Shown here one piece after another: positions 47,424 to 56,180 of a DNA stretch of 64,000 nt. Origin of the DNA: an uncultured Halomonas sp. Its GTDB lineage: Bacteria > Pseudomonadota > Gammaproteobacteria > Pseudomonadales > Halomonadaceae. The stretch's first letter is position 1; every line of letters begins with the position of its first letter. A program made the translations under genes and the position numbers. The notes below the pieces were generated by a model. It was not told the origin of the DNA, made no database searches, and saw only the letters and a program-made list of their open reading frames with translations. The stretch spans positions 186,001-250,000 of the forward strand of contig NZ_CANMVL010000011.1 of assembly GCF_947501415.1 (NCBI RefSeq), written 5' to 3'.

Positions 47424-48305
47424 TTATAGTGATATATTGTTTCTAACACAGTCAATAAATGCGGAGGTTGTGGCCTTCTCACTTTGAGAGGCTTGCCAAG
47501 AAAGTATTTCACTCATCTTAGCGCTACAACCTCTTATTGGTATAGATGCTATATCCTTATAGCCTTTTTTTTCAGCCTCTGACACGACACTGATCCCTAG
47601 TCCAGCTAGCACCATTTCCAACACTGCTTCCCGGCCTTCTACTTCAATTGAAGGAAAAATAGGAAGCTCTTTTTCTTTCATTGTTTTTTCGAATACAATT
47701 CTAGTCATTGATCCTTTTTCTCGAATGACAATGGGCTGATTGCTTAGCTCATGTAGCTCTACTTCTTTCCTACCTGACCATGGGTGGCTTGTTGGTGCAA
47801 TCACGACCAACTTATCCCTGCTGAGCTCAATCGTGCTAAGGCGAGGGTCAATTATATTGCTTGGCTCTGCCGTCACCGAAAAGTCAGACTCATGCTTTAT
47901 AACTTTTTTTATGCATTCTTCTGAGTTCCCAGAGCTTAACGTGAAGGATATATTGGGGTGTTTTTCCTTGAATACTTTTATATATGGCATCACATGGACG
48001 GGCGAGTCAGCAGCAATTGATATACTGCCGGTCTGCAACTGCTTGGATTTGGTTAGATAGGACTCGGCATCATCCGTTGCAGAGAAAATAGTGTTGGTAA
48101 TGGATAGAAGTTTTTCACCTTGTTGCGATAAGGTTATTTGGCGTTTGGATCTGACTAATAAACTTATATTATATCTGTCTTCTAGCTTTTTAACTTGATC
48201 CGATACTGCAGGCTGGCTCAGATTTAATCTTTTAGCTGCAAGAGTGAAGCTGCCACTGGTTGCAACAGCATGAAATGCCCGTAACTGAGAATGAGAAATA
48301 GTCAT
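47424..48305 (-). CDS. LysR-family regulator of the AEP genes (inferred)
   Basis: A 293-residue LysR regulator. The winged helix is at residues 1-60 (QLRAFHAVATSGSFTLAAKR; LNLSQPAVSDQVKKLEDRY), with an effector domain after about residue 90. It is divergent from phnW with a 143-bp gap that contains a 24-bp palindrome, the usual architecture for an autoregulated activator. LysR regulators commonly neighbour phnW/phnX genes, so AEP or a catabolite is a likely effector; this is inference. Codons are AT-rich like phnW. Confidence 0.85.
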   Translation of the reverse strand: MTISHSQLRAFHAVATSGSFTLAAKRLNLSQPAVSDQVKKLEDRYNISLLVRSKRQITLSQQGEKLLSITNTIFSATDDAESYLTKSKQLQTGSISIAADSPVHVMPYIKVFKEKHPNISFTLSSGNSEECIKKVIKHESDFSVTAEPSNIIDPRLSTIELSRDKLVVIAPTSHPWSGRKEVELHELSNQPIVIREKGSMTRIVFEKTMKEKELPIFPSIEVEGREAVLEMVLAGLGISVVSEAEKKGYKDIASIPIRGCSAKMSEILSWQASQSEKATTSAFIDCVRNNISL

Positions 48306-48331
48306 AATTATAACCCAGGATTATTTTCTTC

Positions 48332-48355
48332 ATAGGATAAATCGATTTTACCTAT
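48332..48355. promoter_or_regulatory. 24-bp near-perfect palindrome, candidate LysR operator
   Basis: The sequence follows ATAGG-NN-AAATCGATTT-NN-CCTAT and is symmetric at 20 of 24 positions, centred between 48343 and 48344. It lies 26 nt from the LysR start and 93 nt before phnW. Size and position suit a LysR dimer or tetramer operator. No second copy was noticed in the other intergenic gaps of the island. Confidence 0.6.
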
Positions 48356-48448
48356 TTTTCAAGGTTTGCTTTGCTGTCGGTTGTGCGGATCAGCCTTTTT
48401 GCTTGGCGCGCGACACACCCAGAAACAACACAGTAGTGAGGCGAAAAA

Positions 48449-49615
48449 ATGACAACCATGACAGAAGCCCAAAAAATCAACGCAGAGTCATTGAAACTGA
48501 AAACCTCCGCTGGAGAACCCTACCTTTTGACACCAGGTCCTCTAACGACCTCACTAGCTACCAAGGAAGCGATGCTGCGTGACTGGGGATCGTGGGATGC
48601 GGACTTTAATCAAGCCACGGCTCATATCAGGTCTAGCCTATTGGAAATGGCGGGTGCAGATAGTGACACCTACGTGTGTGTACCGATGCAGGGGAGTGGT
48701 ACCTTCTCCGTTGAGGCGTCGCTAGCCACCGCAATTGATGTCAAGGGAAAGGCCCTTCTTCTCATGAATGGCGCCTATGGAAAAAGAGCAGCCCTAACAC
48801 TTGACTATTTAAAAAGAGATTATGTTGTTCTGGATAAAGGGGACTACCTCCCTCCCTCACCTGAGGAGGTGGATGAAATCCTCACGAAAAATCCAGATGT
48901 TACCGATGTTTTTCTTGTACACTGTGAGACAAGTTCAGGAATTTTAAATCCACTTAAAGAGATATCAAGCGTTGTTAAGAAGCATGGAAAAGGGCTGATT
49001 GTTGATGCGATGAGCTCATTCGGTGGTGTGCCATTGACCGTTAGTGAAGTTCCCTTTGATGTGATGGTCTCATCGGCCAATAAATGCATCGAAGGTGTCC
49101 CTGGTTTTGGATTTGTTATCATCAAAAAAACACTTCTAGAAAGTAGTAAAGGGCGCTCACACTCACTGAGTTTAGATTTGTATGAGCAGTGGAAGCATAT
49201 GGAGAAAACTGGTCAGTGGCGCTTCACTCCGCCCACACACACTGTGATTGCCTTCCATGAAGCTCTGAAGCAACATGCTGAAGAAGGGGGAGTCGCTGGT
49301 CGCCATAGCCGTTATAGTCGCAACAGAGATGTACTTGTATCAGGAATGAGAGCGTTAGGATTTGAAACCTTGCTGGATGATGTATGGCTTTCTCCCATAA
49401 TCACAACGTTCTTGTCACCAGATAACGAAAATTTTGAATTTAAGAAGTTTTATGATGAGCTAAAGAAAAGAAATTTCATCATCTACCCTGGGAAGCTTAC
49501 TGAAGTAGAGAGTTTCCGGATGGGTTGCATTGGACAAATTGATGAGTATGTCGTGCTTGACCTTATAAAAGCAGTCGAAGAATCTCTTGCAGCTATGTCT
49601 GTTGATGGAGTATAG
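48449..49615 (+). CDS. phnW: 2-aminoethylphosphonate:pyruvate transaminase
   Basis: PhnW moves the amino group of 2-AEP to pyruvate, giving phosphonoacetaldehyde and alanine. It is a PLP class V aminotransferase of 388 residues. PYLLTPGPLTTSLATKEAM opens the fold, MQGSGTFSVEA binds phosphate, VDAMSSFGG supplies the pyridine-binding Asp187 region, and SSANKCIEGVPGFGF carries the Schiff-base Lys212. GTGAGG lies before the ATG. It is the first gene of the island operon, with the transporter 61 nt and phnX about 1.4 kb downstream. Confidence 0.94.
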   Translation: MTTMTEAQKINAESLKLKTSAGEPYLLTPGPLTTSLATKEAMLRDWGSWDADFNQATAHIRSSLLEMAGADSDTYVCVPMQGSGTFSVEASLATAIDVKGKALLLMNGAYGKRAALTLDYLKRDYVVLDKGDYLPPSPEEVDEILTKNPDVTDVFLVHCETSSGILNPLKEISSVVKKHGKGLIVDAMSSFGGVPLTVSEVPFDVMVSSANKCIEGVPGFGFVIIKKTLLESSKGRSHSLSLDLYEQWKHMEKTGQWRFTPPTHTVIAFHEALKQHAEEGGVAGRHSRYSRNRDVLVSGMRALGFETLLDDVWLSPIITTFLSPDNENFEFKKFYDELKKRNFIIYPGKLTEVESFRMGCIGQIDEYVVLDLIKAVEESLAAMSVDGV

Positions 49616-49676
49616 GTGTTAGATTGAATAGTCAATAGTGTTCTTGCAGTATTGAAAAAGAGAGTGGTATATAACA

Positions 49677-51014
49677 ATGAACAAATACCAATATAGAAAA
49701 ACTCTTCTAGAAGAGGCAGTTAGCTCTATTGGAAGATGGAGGTGGCAGATTTTTGCAATCACCTGGATTGCTTATGCTGCCTTCTACTTTACAAGAAAAG
49801 CTTTTTCAATAGCAAAGCTTGGTATAGCGGATGATCCCACCTTTGAGTTAGAAAAATCGGTTATGGCGCAGCTGGATGCTACGTATCTAGCCGCTTATGC
49901 AGTAGGACAGTTTGCCTGGGGTATTCTGTCCGATCGATTTGGCCCACGTGTGGTTGTGTTGGGGGGACTGATTATATCTGCTGCTGCAGCATTTATAATG
50001 GGAACGTTTGCAACGGTACCAATCTTTGCTGCTTGCATGGTTGTTCAAGGGCTTGCTCAGTCAACTGGATGGTCGGGTCTTTGCAAGAATGTGGGTAGTT
50101 TTTTTGCCGTAAAAGAGCGTGGGCGAATCCTTGGATTATGGAGCTCCTGCTATGCTTTTGGAGGATTGGTAGCTTCTCCTTTTGCAGGCTACTGGGCATA
50201 TACTGTTTTCGACTCATGGAAAGCAGCGTTTATTTCCAGCTCTATTTTTGTTGGGGTAATTGCACTGCTTTTCTTTATCTTTCAGAGGAATAAACCAAAA
50301 GACGTTGGCTTACCTCCGGTCGATCCGGAGGCCGAAGAAGAGCAGGAGCTGCTTCAAGAGGAAGGAGCGAGCTTTTTACAAAGCCTCTCTAAAACCCTGA
50401 GAAATAGAACGGTTGTTACTTTGGGTTTAGCTTATTTTCTACTAAAACCGGCACGCTATGCGATCCTGTTTTGGGGGCCTGTCATGGTCTATGAGAAAAT
50501 GCCCGAAATTGGAAAGGTTGCAGCAGCTATTGTTCCAACCGCATTTGAAGTGGCAGGACTTTTTGGGCCAATCGTTGTAGGCTTTATTTCTGATAAATTG
50601 TTTAATGCCCGTCGGTTTCCTGCATGTACTGTCAGCCTAATAGTTCTATCAGGGCTTCTGATACTATTTGTCCCAGCCATGCAGACTGGAAGTGTTGCTG
50701 TTGTTGTCGCTTTACTATTTATGGTTGGCTTGACGTTATATGGGCCTGACTCGATGATCTGTGGGTCAGCTGCGATAGACTTTGGAAAGGGATCAGCTGC
50801 CACAGCTTCAGGGTTTGTAAACGGCTGCGGTTCTGTAGGAGCAGTAATGGGAGGATTGTTGCCTGGCTTCTTCGATACAGAAACTGTTTTCATGGTGTTT
50901 ACAGGGACTGCAATTGTTGCAACTATCATTTTGTCAATGAACTGGAATGTTACGCCTGAGAGTGTCGAGAAAAAAAGGTTAAGCGACCTAGATAAATCAA
51001 AAGCTGTTGCATAG
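49677..51014 (+). CDS. MFS transporter, probable AEP uptake (GlpT/UhpC-like)
   Basis: A 445-residue major facilitator with about 12 hydrophobic segments. Helix 1 reads FAITWIAYAAFYFTRKAFSI, like organophosphate:phosphate antiporters (GlpT, UhpT). Motif A follows as GQFAWGILSDRFGPRVVVLGG. KNVGSFFAVKERGRILGLWS and AIDFGKGSAATASGFVNG also fit that group. Being placed between phnW and phnX, it probably imports 2-AEP or related phosphonates. The central loop is acidic (EAEEEQELLQEEG). Substrate is inferred from context only. Confidence 0.85.
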   Translation: MNKYQYRKTLLEEAVSSIGRWRWQIFAITWIAYAAFYFTRKAFSIAKLGIADDPTFELEKSVMAQLDATYLAAYAVGQFAWGILSDRFGPRVVVLGGLIISAAAAFIMGTFATVPIFAACMVVQGLAQSTGWSGLCKNVGSFFAVKERGRILGLWSSCYAFGGLVASPFAGYWAYTVFDSWKAAFISSSIFVGVIALLFFIFQRNKPKDVGLPPVDPEAEEEQELLQEEGASFLQSLSKTLRNRTVVTLGLAYFLLKPARYAILFWGPVMVYEKMPEIGKVAAAIVPTAFEVAGLFGPIVVGFISDKLFNARRFPACTVSLIVLSGLLILFVPAMQTGSVAVVVALLFMVGLTLYGPDSMICGSAAIDFGKGSAATASGFVNGCGSVGAVMGGLLPGFFDTETVFMVFTGTAIVATIILSMNWNVTPESVEKKRLSDLDKSKAVA

Positions 51015-51058
51015 CTTTAGATTATTAATAGTTAATAAAATTCCCAGGAGGCAGTGAA

Positions 51059-51886
51059 ATGAAATATCAAAACCCTAAGTCAGTTCAGGCCGTAGTCCTA
51101 GATTGGGCGGGAACTGTTGTTGATTTTGGATCATTCGCACCTACTCAGATTTTTGTGGAGGCTTTCTCAGAGTTTAATGTCGAGGTGACTTTGGAAGAGG
51201 CTCGTGGCCCTATGGGAATGGGGAAGTGGGATCATATTCGAACTCTGTGCAATGAAAATGCTATTGCTAATAGGTTCAAAGAAGAGTTTGGAAGGCTTCC
51301 TACTGATGAAGATGTGACTACGATTTATAATCGCTTCATGCCTCTTCAGATTAGTAAGATAGGGGAGCATTCAGAAATTATCCCTGGTGCACTAGACGTT
51401 ATTAATGATCTTAGGAAGAACGGAGTTAAAATTGGTTCCTGCTCCGGATACCCTGCTGTTGTGATGGAAAAAGTGGTTGAGATGGCAAAGGAGAATAACT
51501 ATGTGGCAGACTGTGTTGTTGCCACTGATGAGGTTCCTAACGGCAGGCCTTATCCAGCACAGTCGCTGTCTAACGTCATGCAGTTGGGTGTGAGTGATGT
51601 GGCGGCGTGTGTTAAAGTCGATGATACGACCCCCGGTATTCTAGAGGGCAGGAGCGCTGGGATGTGGACAGTGGCTCTCACCTGTTCAGGAAATGCGCTT
51701 GGTGTAACTTATGATGAGTATGTCAGCATGCCTAAAGATTTGCTGGCTAAAGAGAAAAAGCGGGTTGAAGAGCTTTTCAAAGACTCTCGGCCACATTACA
51801 TGATTGAAACTATCAATGAGCTACCCGCTGTGATTGCAGACATAAATGCCAGGCTTGAAAAGGGAGAAATGCCACAGTCTTTCTGA
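51059..51886 (+). CDS. phnX: Phosphonoacetaldehyde hydrolase
   Basis: PhnX (phosphonatase) splits the C-P bond of phosphonoacetaldehyde to acetaldehyde and phosphate. It is a HAD hydrolase: nucleophile Asp15 in [13 protein letters not shown], Schiff-base Lys56 in [12 protein letters not shown] on the cap, [11 protein letters not shown] in motif II position, and [13 protein letters not shown] supplying the acidic magnesium ligands. Its 275 residues are typical. AGGAGG precedes the ATG. Together with phnW it completes the phosphonatase pathway. Confidence 0.95.
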   Translation: MKYQNPKSVQAVVLDWAGTVVDFGSFAPTQIFVEAFSEFNVEVTLEEARGPMGMGKWDHIRTLCNENAIANRFKEEFGRLPTDEDVTTIYNRFMPLQISKIGEHSEIIPGALDVINDLRKNGVKIGSCSGYPAVVMEKVVEMAKENNYVADCVVATDEVPNGRPYPAQSLSNVMQLGVSDVAACVKVDDTTPGILEGRSAGMWTVALTCSGNALGVTYDEYVSMPKDLLAKEKKRVEELFKDSRPHYMIETINELPAVIADINARLEKGEMPQSF

Positions 51887-51890
51887 TGTA

Positions 51891-51923
51891 TGAACGCGCG
51901 AGTAGATTGTGCTCGCGCATTCA
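51891..51923 (+). terminator. Hairpin after phnX
   Basis: A 12-bp inverted repeat with one mismatch (51891-51902 with 51912-51923) follows the phnX stop by 4 nt. No clear T-run follows, so it may stabilise the phnW-phnX message or act as a weak terminator before the GC-rich aldehyde dehydrogenase gene. Confidence 0.45.
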
Positions 51924-52006
51924 TTAGCGGTAGTGGTTTTAAAGACGCTAGCATTATTGTAAATATAAATATTTATTGTGAATAAACGACAACAAGAGAA
52001 ACTACT

Positions 52007-53527
52007 ATGATCTATTCCAATCCCGGCAGTACTGATTCCCCGGTATCCTTCGAGTCGCGCTACGGCAACTATATCGGTGGCGAGTTCGTTCCGCCGGTCA
52101 AGGGGCAGTACTTCGACAACGTCAGCCCGGTCAACGGCGAGGTGTTCTGCGAGATTCCCCGCTCCGGCGCCGAGGATATCGACAAGGCGCTGGATGCAGC
52201 GCATGCCGCGGCACCGGCCTGGGGCAAGACCTCCGCCGCGGAGCGCTCCAACATACTGCTCAGGATCGCCGACCGCATCGAGCAGAATATCGAGATGCTG
52301 GCGGTCGCCGAGACCTGGGACAACGGCAAGGCGGTGCGCGAGACGCTGAACGCCGACCTGCCGCTGGCCGTCGATCACTTCCGCTACTTCGCCGGCTGCA
52401 TTCGTGCCCAGGAGGGCAGCGCCGCCGATATCGATGCCAATACCGTGGCCTATCACTTCCACGAGCCGCTGGGCGTGGTGGGGCAGATCATCCCCTGGAA
52501 CTTCCCGCTGCTGATGGCCGTCTGGAAGCTGGCGCCGGCCCTGGCCGCTGGCAACTGCGTGGTGCTCAAGCCCGCCGAGCAGACGCCCGCCTCGATCCTC
52601 AAGTTGATGGAGGTGATCGGCGATCTGCTGCCCCCGGGCGTGGTCAATATCGTCAATGGCTATGGTGCCGAGGCTGGCCAGGCGCTTGCCACCAGCCAGC
52701 GCATCGCCAAGATCGCCTTCACCGGCTCGACCCCGGTAGGCGCGCATATCCTCAAGTGTGCCGCCGACAACATCATTCCCTCCACCGTGGAGCTGGGGGG
52801 CAAGTCGCCGAACATCTATTTCGCCGACATCATGAACGCCGAGCCAGCGTTCATCGACAAGGCCGCCGAGGGGCTGGTACTGGCCTTCTTCAACCAGGGT
52901 GAGGTGTGCACCTGTCCCTCCCGAGCCTTGATTCAGGAGTCCATGTATGACGCCTTCATGGCCAAGGTGATGGAGAAGGTCGGGCAGATCAAGCGCGGCA
53001 ACCCGCTGGATACCGATGTCCAGGTGGGGGCCCAGGCGTCCCAGGAGCAGTTCGACAAGATCATGTCCTACATGGCTATCGCCCGCGAGGAGGGGGCGGA
53101 GGTGCTCACCGGCGGTGACAAGGCGAGCTTCGATCCGGCCTATGACAAGGGCTTCTATATCGAGCCGACGCTGCTAAAGGGCCACAACAAGATGCGCGTC
53201 TTCCAGGAGGAGATCTTCGGGCCGGTGGTGGCGGTGACCACCTTCAAGGATGAGGAGGAGGCGCTGGCGATCGCCAACGATACCGAGTTCGGCCTCGGTG
53301 CCGGCGTCTGGAGTCGCGACATCAATGTGGCCTTCCGCATGGGGCGTGGCATCCAGGCCGGCCGTGTGTGGACCAACTGCTACCACCAGTATCCGGCGCA
53401 TGCGGCCTTCGGCGGCTACAAGAAGTCCGGTGTCGGTCGCGAGACCCACAAGGTGGCCCTCGAGCATTATCAGCAGACCAAGAATCTGTTGGTCAGCTAT
53501 GACATCAATCCGCTGGGCTTCTTCTAA
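52007..53527 (+). CDS. Aldehyde dehydrogenase (acetaldehyde-type), GC-rich insert in island
   Basis: A 506-residue NAD(P) aldehyde dehydrogenase resembling ExaC/AcoD/AldB acetaldehyde dehydrogenases. [20 protein letters not shown] binds cofactor, [14 protein letters not shown] and [12 protein letters not shown] hold the catalytic Glu, and [14 protein letters not shown] the catalytic Cys near residue 303. The final [20 protein letters not shown] is typical. It can oxidise the acetaldehyde released by PhnX. The gene is strongly GC-biased at third positions, like core genes, whereas phnX and the oxidoreductase beside it are AT-rich. That suggests later insertion or homologous replacement. Shine-Dalgarno AAGAGA is weak. 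Confidence 0.9.
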   Translation: MIYSNPGSTDSPVSFESRYGNYIGGEFVPPVKGQYFDNVSPVNGEVFCEIPRSGAEDIDKALDAAHAAAPAWGKTSAAERSNILLRIADRIEQNIEMLAVAETWDNGKAVRETLNADLPLAVDHFRYFAGCIRAQEGSAADIDANTVAYHFHEPLGVVGQIIPWNFPLLMAVWKLAPALAAGNCVVLKPAEQTPASILKLMEVIGDLLPPGVVNIVNGYGAEAGQALATSQRIAKIAFTGSTPVGAHILKCAADNIIPSTVELGGKSPNIYFADIMNAEPAFIDKAAEGLVLAFFNQGEVCTCPSRALIQESMYDAFMAKVMEKVGQIKRGNPLDTDVQVGAQASQEQFDKIMSYMAIAREEGAEVLTGGDKASFDPAYDKGFYIEPTLLKGHNKMRVFQEEIFGPVVAVTTFKDEEEALAIANDTEFGLGAGVWSRDINVAFRMGRGIQAGRVWTNCYHQYPAHAAFGGYKKSGVGRETHKVALEHYQQTKNLLVSYDINPLGFF

Positions 53528-53681
53528 GGCTTAATGTTCTATATAAAAGCGATGGTAATTGAATAAAAGTTTAATGAAAAACTTCGGTTATCATCGCATA
53601 TTTTAATATCATTTTCCTTGTGTTTGATCTGGCCTTTCAAGGTTTAATTTCTTGATGATAAGTTATGCGGAGGGAGCTTAA

Positions 53682-55073
53682 ATGCGACCATATTGGATAA
53701 AGAAAGCTCTAGATGAAGAAGAGATTTTAGAATGCCCTCCGTTAGAGAATGATATTGAGGCCGACGTATGTATCGTTGGCGGGGGATACACTGGCCTATG
53801 GACGGCCATAATGATTAAAGAACAGTCGCCAGATGTTGATGTGGTGGTTGTTGAAGCCGATGTTTGTGGTGCTGGTGCTAGTGGGCGAAATGGTGGCTGT
53901 GCACTCACATGGTCAGCAAAATACTTTACTCTTGAAAAGCTATTTGGAGAAGAAGAGGCTGTACGGCTTGTAAAAGAGTCAGAGGAAAGTATTTATTCAA
54001 TAGGTAAGTTTTGTGAAAAATATGAAATTGATGCTGATTTTTTGCTGGACGGGACTCTTTATACGGCAACTAATTCATCTCAGCTAGGAGCCAATGACAG
54101 TGTAATTTCTGCCCTTGAGAGCCAGGGGGTAAACTCATTTCGCAAACTTTCGCTTTCCGATGTTAAAAAGATGTCTGGGTCGGATAAAAATATAGAAGCA
54201 TGGTACTCACCTGTTGCCGCGACTGTACAGCCAGGAAAGCTTGTTCGGGGGATGCGAAAAGTTGCCATTGAGTTAGGTGTCAAAATATTTGAAAGCACTC
54301 CCATGTTGAAGCTGGAAGAGGGTGTGCCAGCAACGGTTGTAACGCCTAGTGGAAATGTAAGGGCTGAAAAAATAGTTTTGGGCATCAACGCGTGGATGGC
54401 GCGTTCATTTCCTCGCTTCGAGCGTACGATCGCTATTGTCTCTAGTGACATGATTATTACTGAGTCCTGTCCAGAAGTTCTGGAAAAAATTGGATTAACA
54501 AGTGGGGTGAGCGTCCTGGATTCAAGAACATTTGTTCACTACTATCACAGAACACCAGATGGGAGGATTATGCTAGGAAAGGGGGGTAATACTTTTTCTT
54601 ATGGAGGAAAGGTTTCTCCAGTTTTCGATAAGCCCTCTCCCTATAGAAATTATCTCCATAAAAGTCTTGTAAGCTTTTTCCCTGAGCTGAGTGGGGTAGA
54701 GATTGAAGCGTCTTGGAATGGTGCTTCAGATCGTTCAGTAACTGGGTTGCCATTCTTTGGAAAGCTAAATAATAGCAGTAATATTTTTTATGGATTTGGT
54801 TATTCTGGAAATGGAGTTGGACCATGCCATATGGGCGGTCAAATCCTATCGTCTTTAGTTTTAGGTTTGGATAATGATTGGGTGAAATCACCACTTGCTA
54901 GAGGACCTTTGGGTTACTTTCCGCCAGAACCTTTCCGTTATTTTGGATCATTGATGGTCCGAAATGCAATTAGGCGTAAAGAATACGCGGAAGATGTAGA
55001 GAGAAAGCCAAAATTCTATGATATACGATTATCAAAACTCGCCGCGGCAGCAGGTAAGTCGGATAAAAGTTAA
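53682..55073 (+). CDS. FAD-dependent amine oxidoreductase linked to phosphonate catabolism
   Basis: A 463-residue DAO-superfamily flavoprotein. The FAD motif is DVCIVGGGYTGLWTAIM (glycines 33-38), followed by GAGASGRNGGCAL, as in glycine- and gamma-glutamylputrescine-oxidase-like enzymes. The end GYSGNGVGPCHMGGQILS is the second FAD contact. Flavin oxidases of this group are known companions of phnW/phnX, proposed or shown to oxidise AEP or N-methyl-AEP to phosphonoacetaldehyde. Activity here is inferred. GGAGGGAG precedes the start. Codons are AT-rich, matching phnX. A strong terminator follows. Confidence 0.8.
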   Translation: MRPYWIKKALDEEEILECPPLENDIEADVCIVGGGYTGLWTAIMIKEQSPDVDVVVVEADVCGAGASGRNGGCALTWSAKYFTLEKLFGEEEAVRLVKESEESIYSIGKFCEKYEIDADFLLDGTLYTATNSSQLGANDSVISALESQGVNSFRKLSLSDVKKMSGSDKNIEAWYSPVAATVQPGKLVRGMRKVAIELGVKIFESTPMLKLEEGVPATVVTPSGNVRAEKIVLGINAWMARSFPRFERTIAIVSSDMIITESCPEVLEKIGLTSGVSVLDSRTFVHYYHRTPDGRIMLGKGGNTFSYGGKVSPVFDKPSPYRNYLHKSLVSFFPELSGVEIEASWNGASDRSVTGLPFFGKLNNSSNIFYGFGYSGNGVGPCHMGGQILSSLVLGLDNDWVKSPLARGPLGYFPPEPFRYFGSLMVRNAIRRKEYAEDVERKPKFYDIRLSKLAAAAGKSDKS

Positions 55074-55091
55074 AAAACTATTTATTAGAAC

Positions 55092-55121
55092 AGGGGCTTG
55101 CAGCCCCTTTTTTATTTTTTT
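55092..55121 (+). terminator. Strong intrinsic terminator of the AEP operon
   Basis: A 7-bp stem AGGGGCT/AGCCCCT (55092-55098 with 55102-55108) and a TGC loop are followed by a run of T (TTTTTATTTTTTT). This closes the transcription unit ending with the FAD oxidoreductase. Confidence 0.85.
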
Positions 55122-55171
55122 GGTTTGTCTTTAGATTTTTAATGAGAGCTCTCTTTTTCAAGAGGTGTAAG

Positions 55172-56074
55172 ATGTCTTTAACTGCAATTATTATTGTTGT
55201 TATTTCCGCTGCACTTCATGCTGGGTGGAACGCTGTAGGAAAGTTTTATCAAGCATCTGGTACTGCTTTTCTACTCTCTGCAACCACAGCTGCTTCAGTG
55301 TTGTTTACACCTTATATAGTATGGTTTGGCACAAGGTTCCCTGTAGAAGAGATTTCCATCCAGTTTTGGTGGATTTTGGTTGTTAGTGGGCTGTGCCAAA
55401 TGGTGTACTTAACGGGGATTGTGTACGCTTATAAAAATGCAGATGTGGGTATTGTCTATCCTCTGGCGCGTGGCTTTCCAGTTTTACTAGTTGGAGCTGC
55501 GATATTTCTTATGGGGTATTCTGTCAGCAGTAACCAGTGGATAGGTTTTTTTGTATTATTTATTGGCTGTATTTTTCTTCCTGTGACCAGTTTCAAAGAA
55601 TTAAAGATTAGAGATTATTTGCAGCCAGGGATCCTTTGGGCTGGTTTTGCAGCACTTGGTACAGCAGGATATTCAGTTCTTGACAAAGAAGCTTTGAATA
55701 TTTTAACTCATGCTATGGGACTGTATGTTTCGAATGAATATTCTGCCATTTACTATCTGGCATTGCAGTATTGGGCCATGTCAGTTCCGATTGCCTTATG
55801 GATGATTTGCACTCGTCAATACCAACAATTTGAAACAGCCTGGTCAATAAAAGGAGTTGCTTCAATAGCTGGAATCATGATGTCAACTACTTATGGGCTT
55901 GTATTAGTGGCAATGAGCTTTACTGAAAATGTTAGCTTGGTTGTTGCTCTACGGCAAGTTAGTATTATATTTGGACTTGTTATAGGTGTTTTTTGGCTAG
56001 GGGAGAGGTTTTATATCCCCAGATTTTTTGGTGCTTTATTTATTATTGTTGGGCTAATGGTTGCGCTAACTTGA
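55172..56074 (+). CDS. EamA/DMT-family permease
   Basis: A 10-helix drug/metabolite transporter of 300 residues. It has an EamA-like hydrophobic repeat pattern: residues 1-140 and 155-300 are two halves, each ending in a conserved segment (VYPLARGFPVLLVGAAIFL; SLVVALRQVSIIFGLVIGVFWLGERF). The start at 55172 has AAGAGG upstream; a longer start at 55142 lacks one. AT-rich codons tie it to the island, but the strong terminator makes it a separate unit. Substrate is unknown; a phosphonate-related metabolite is only a guess. Confidence 0.8.
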   Translation: MSLTAIIIVVISAALHAGWNAVGKFYQASGTAFLLSATTAASVLFTPYIVWFGTRFPVEEISIQFWWILVVSGLCQMVYLTGIVYAYKNADVGIVYPLARGFPVLLVGAAIFLMGYSVSSNQWIGFFVLFIGCIFLPVTSFKELKIRDYLQPGILWAGFAALGTAGYSVLDKEALNILTHAMGLYVSNEYSAIYYLALQYWAMSVPIALWMICTRQYQQFETAWSIKGVASIAGIMMSTTYGLVLVAMSFTENVSLVVALRQVSIIFGLVIGVFWLGERFYIPRFFGALFIIVGLMVALT

Positions 56075-56087
56075 CTTTCTTAGGAGT

Positions 56088-56106
56088 TGAAAGCCCCCTG
56101 CTTTCA
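56088..56106 (+). terminator. Hairpin after the EamA permease
   Basis: TGAAAGC (56088-56094) pairs with GCTTTCA (56100-56106) around CCCCT. The following sequence is TCATGTTAT, a poor T-tract. A weak terminator between the permease and the convergent hydrolase gene. Confidence 0.4.
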
Positions 56107-56180
56107 TCATGTTATATTGCTATGAAAAATTAAGAGGGCTTGCAGATAATCGGGTTTAAGATGGAGGATGTCAGAGCTAA

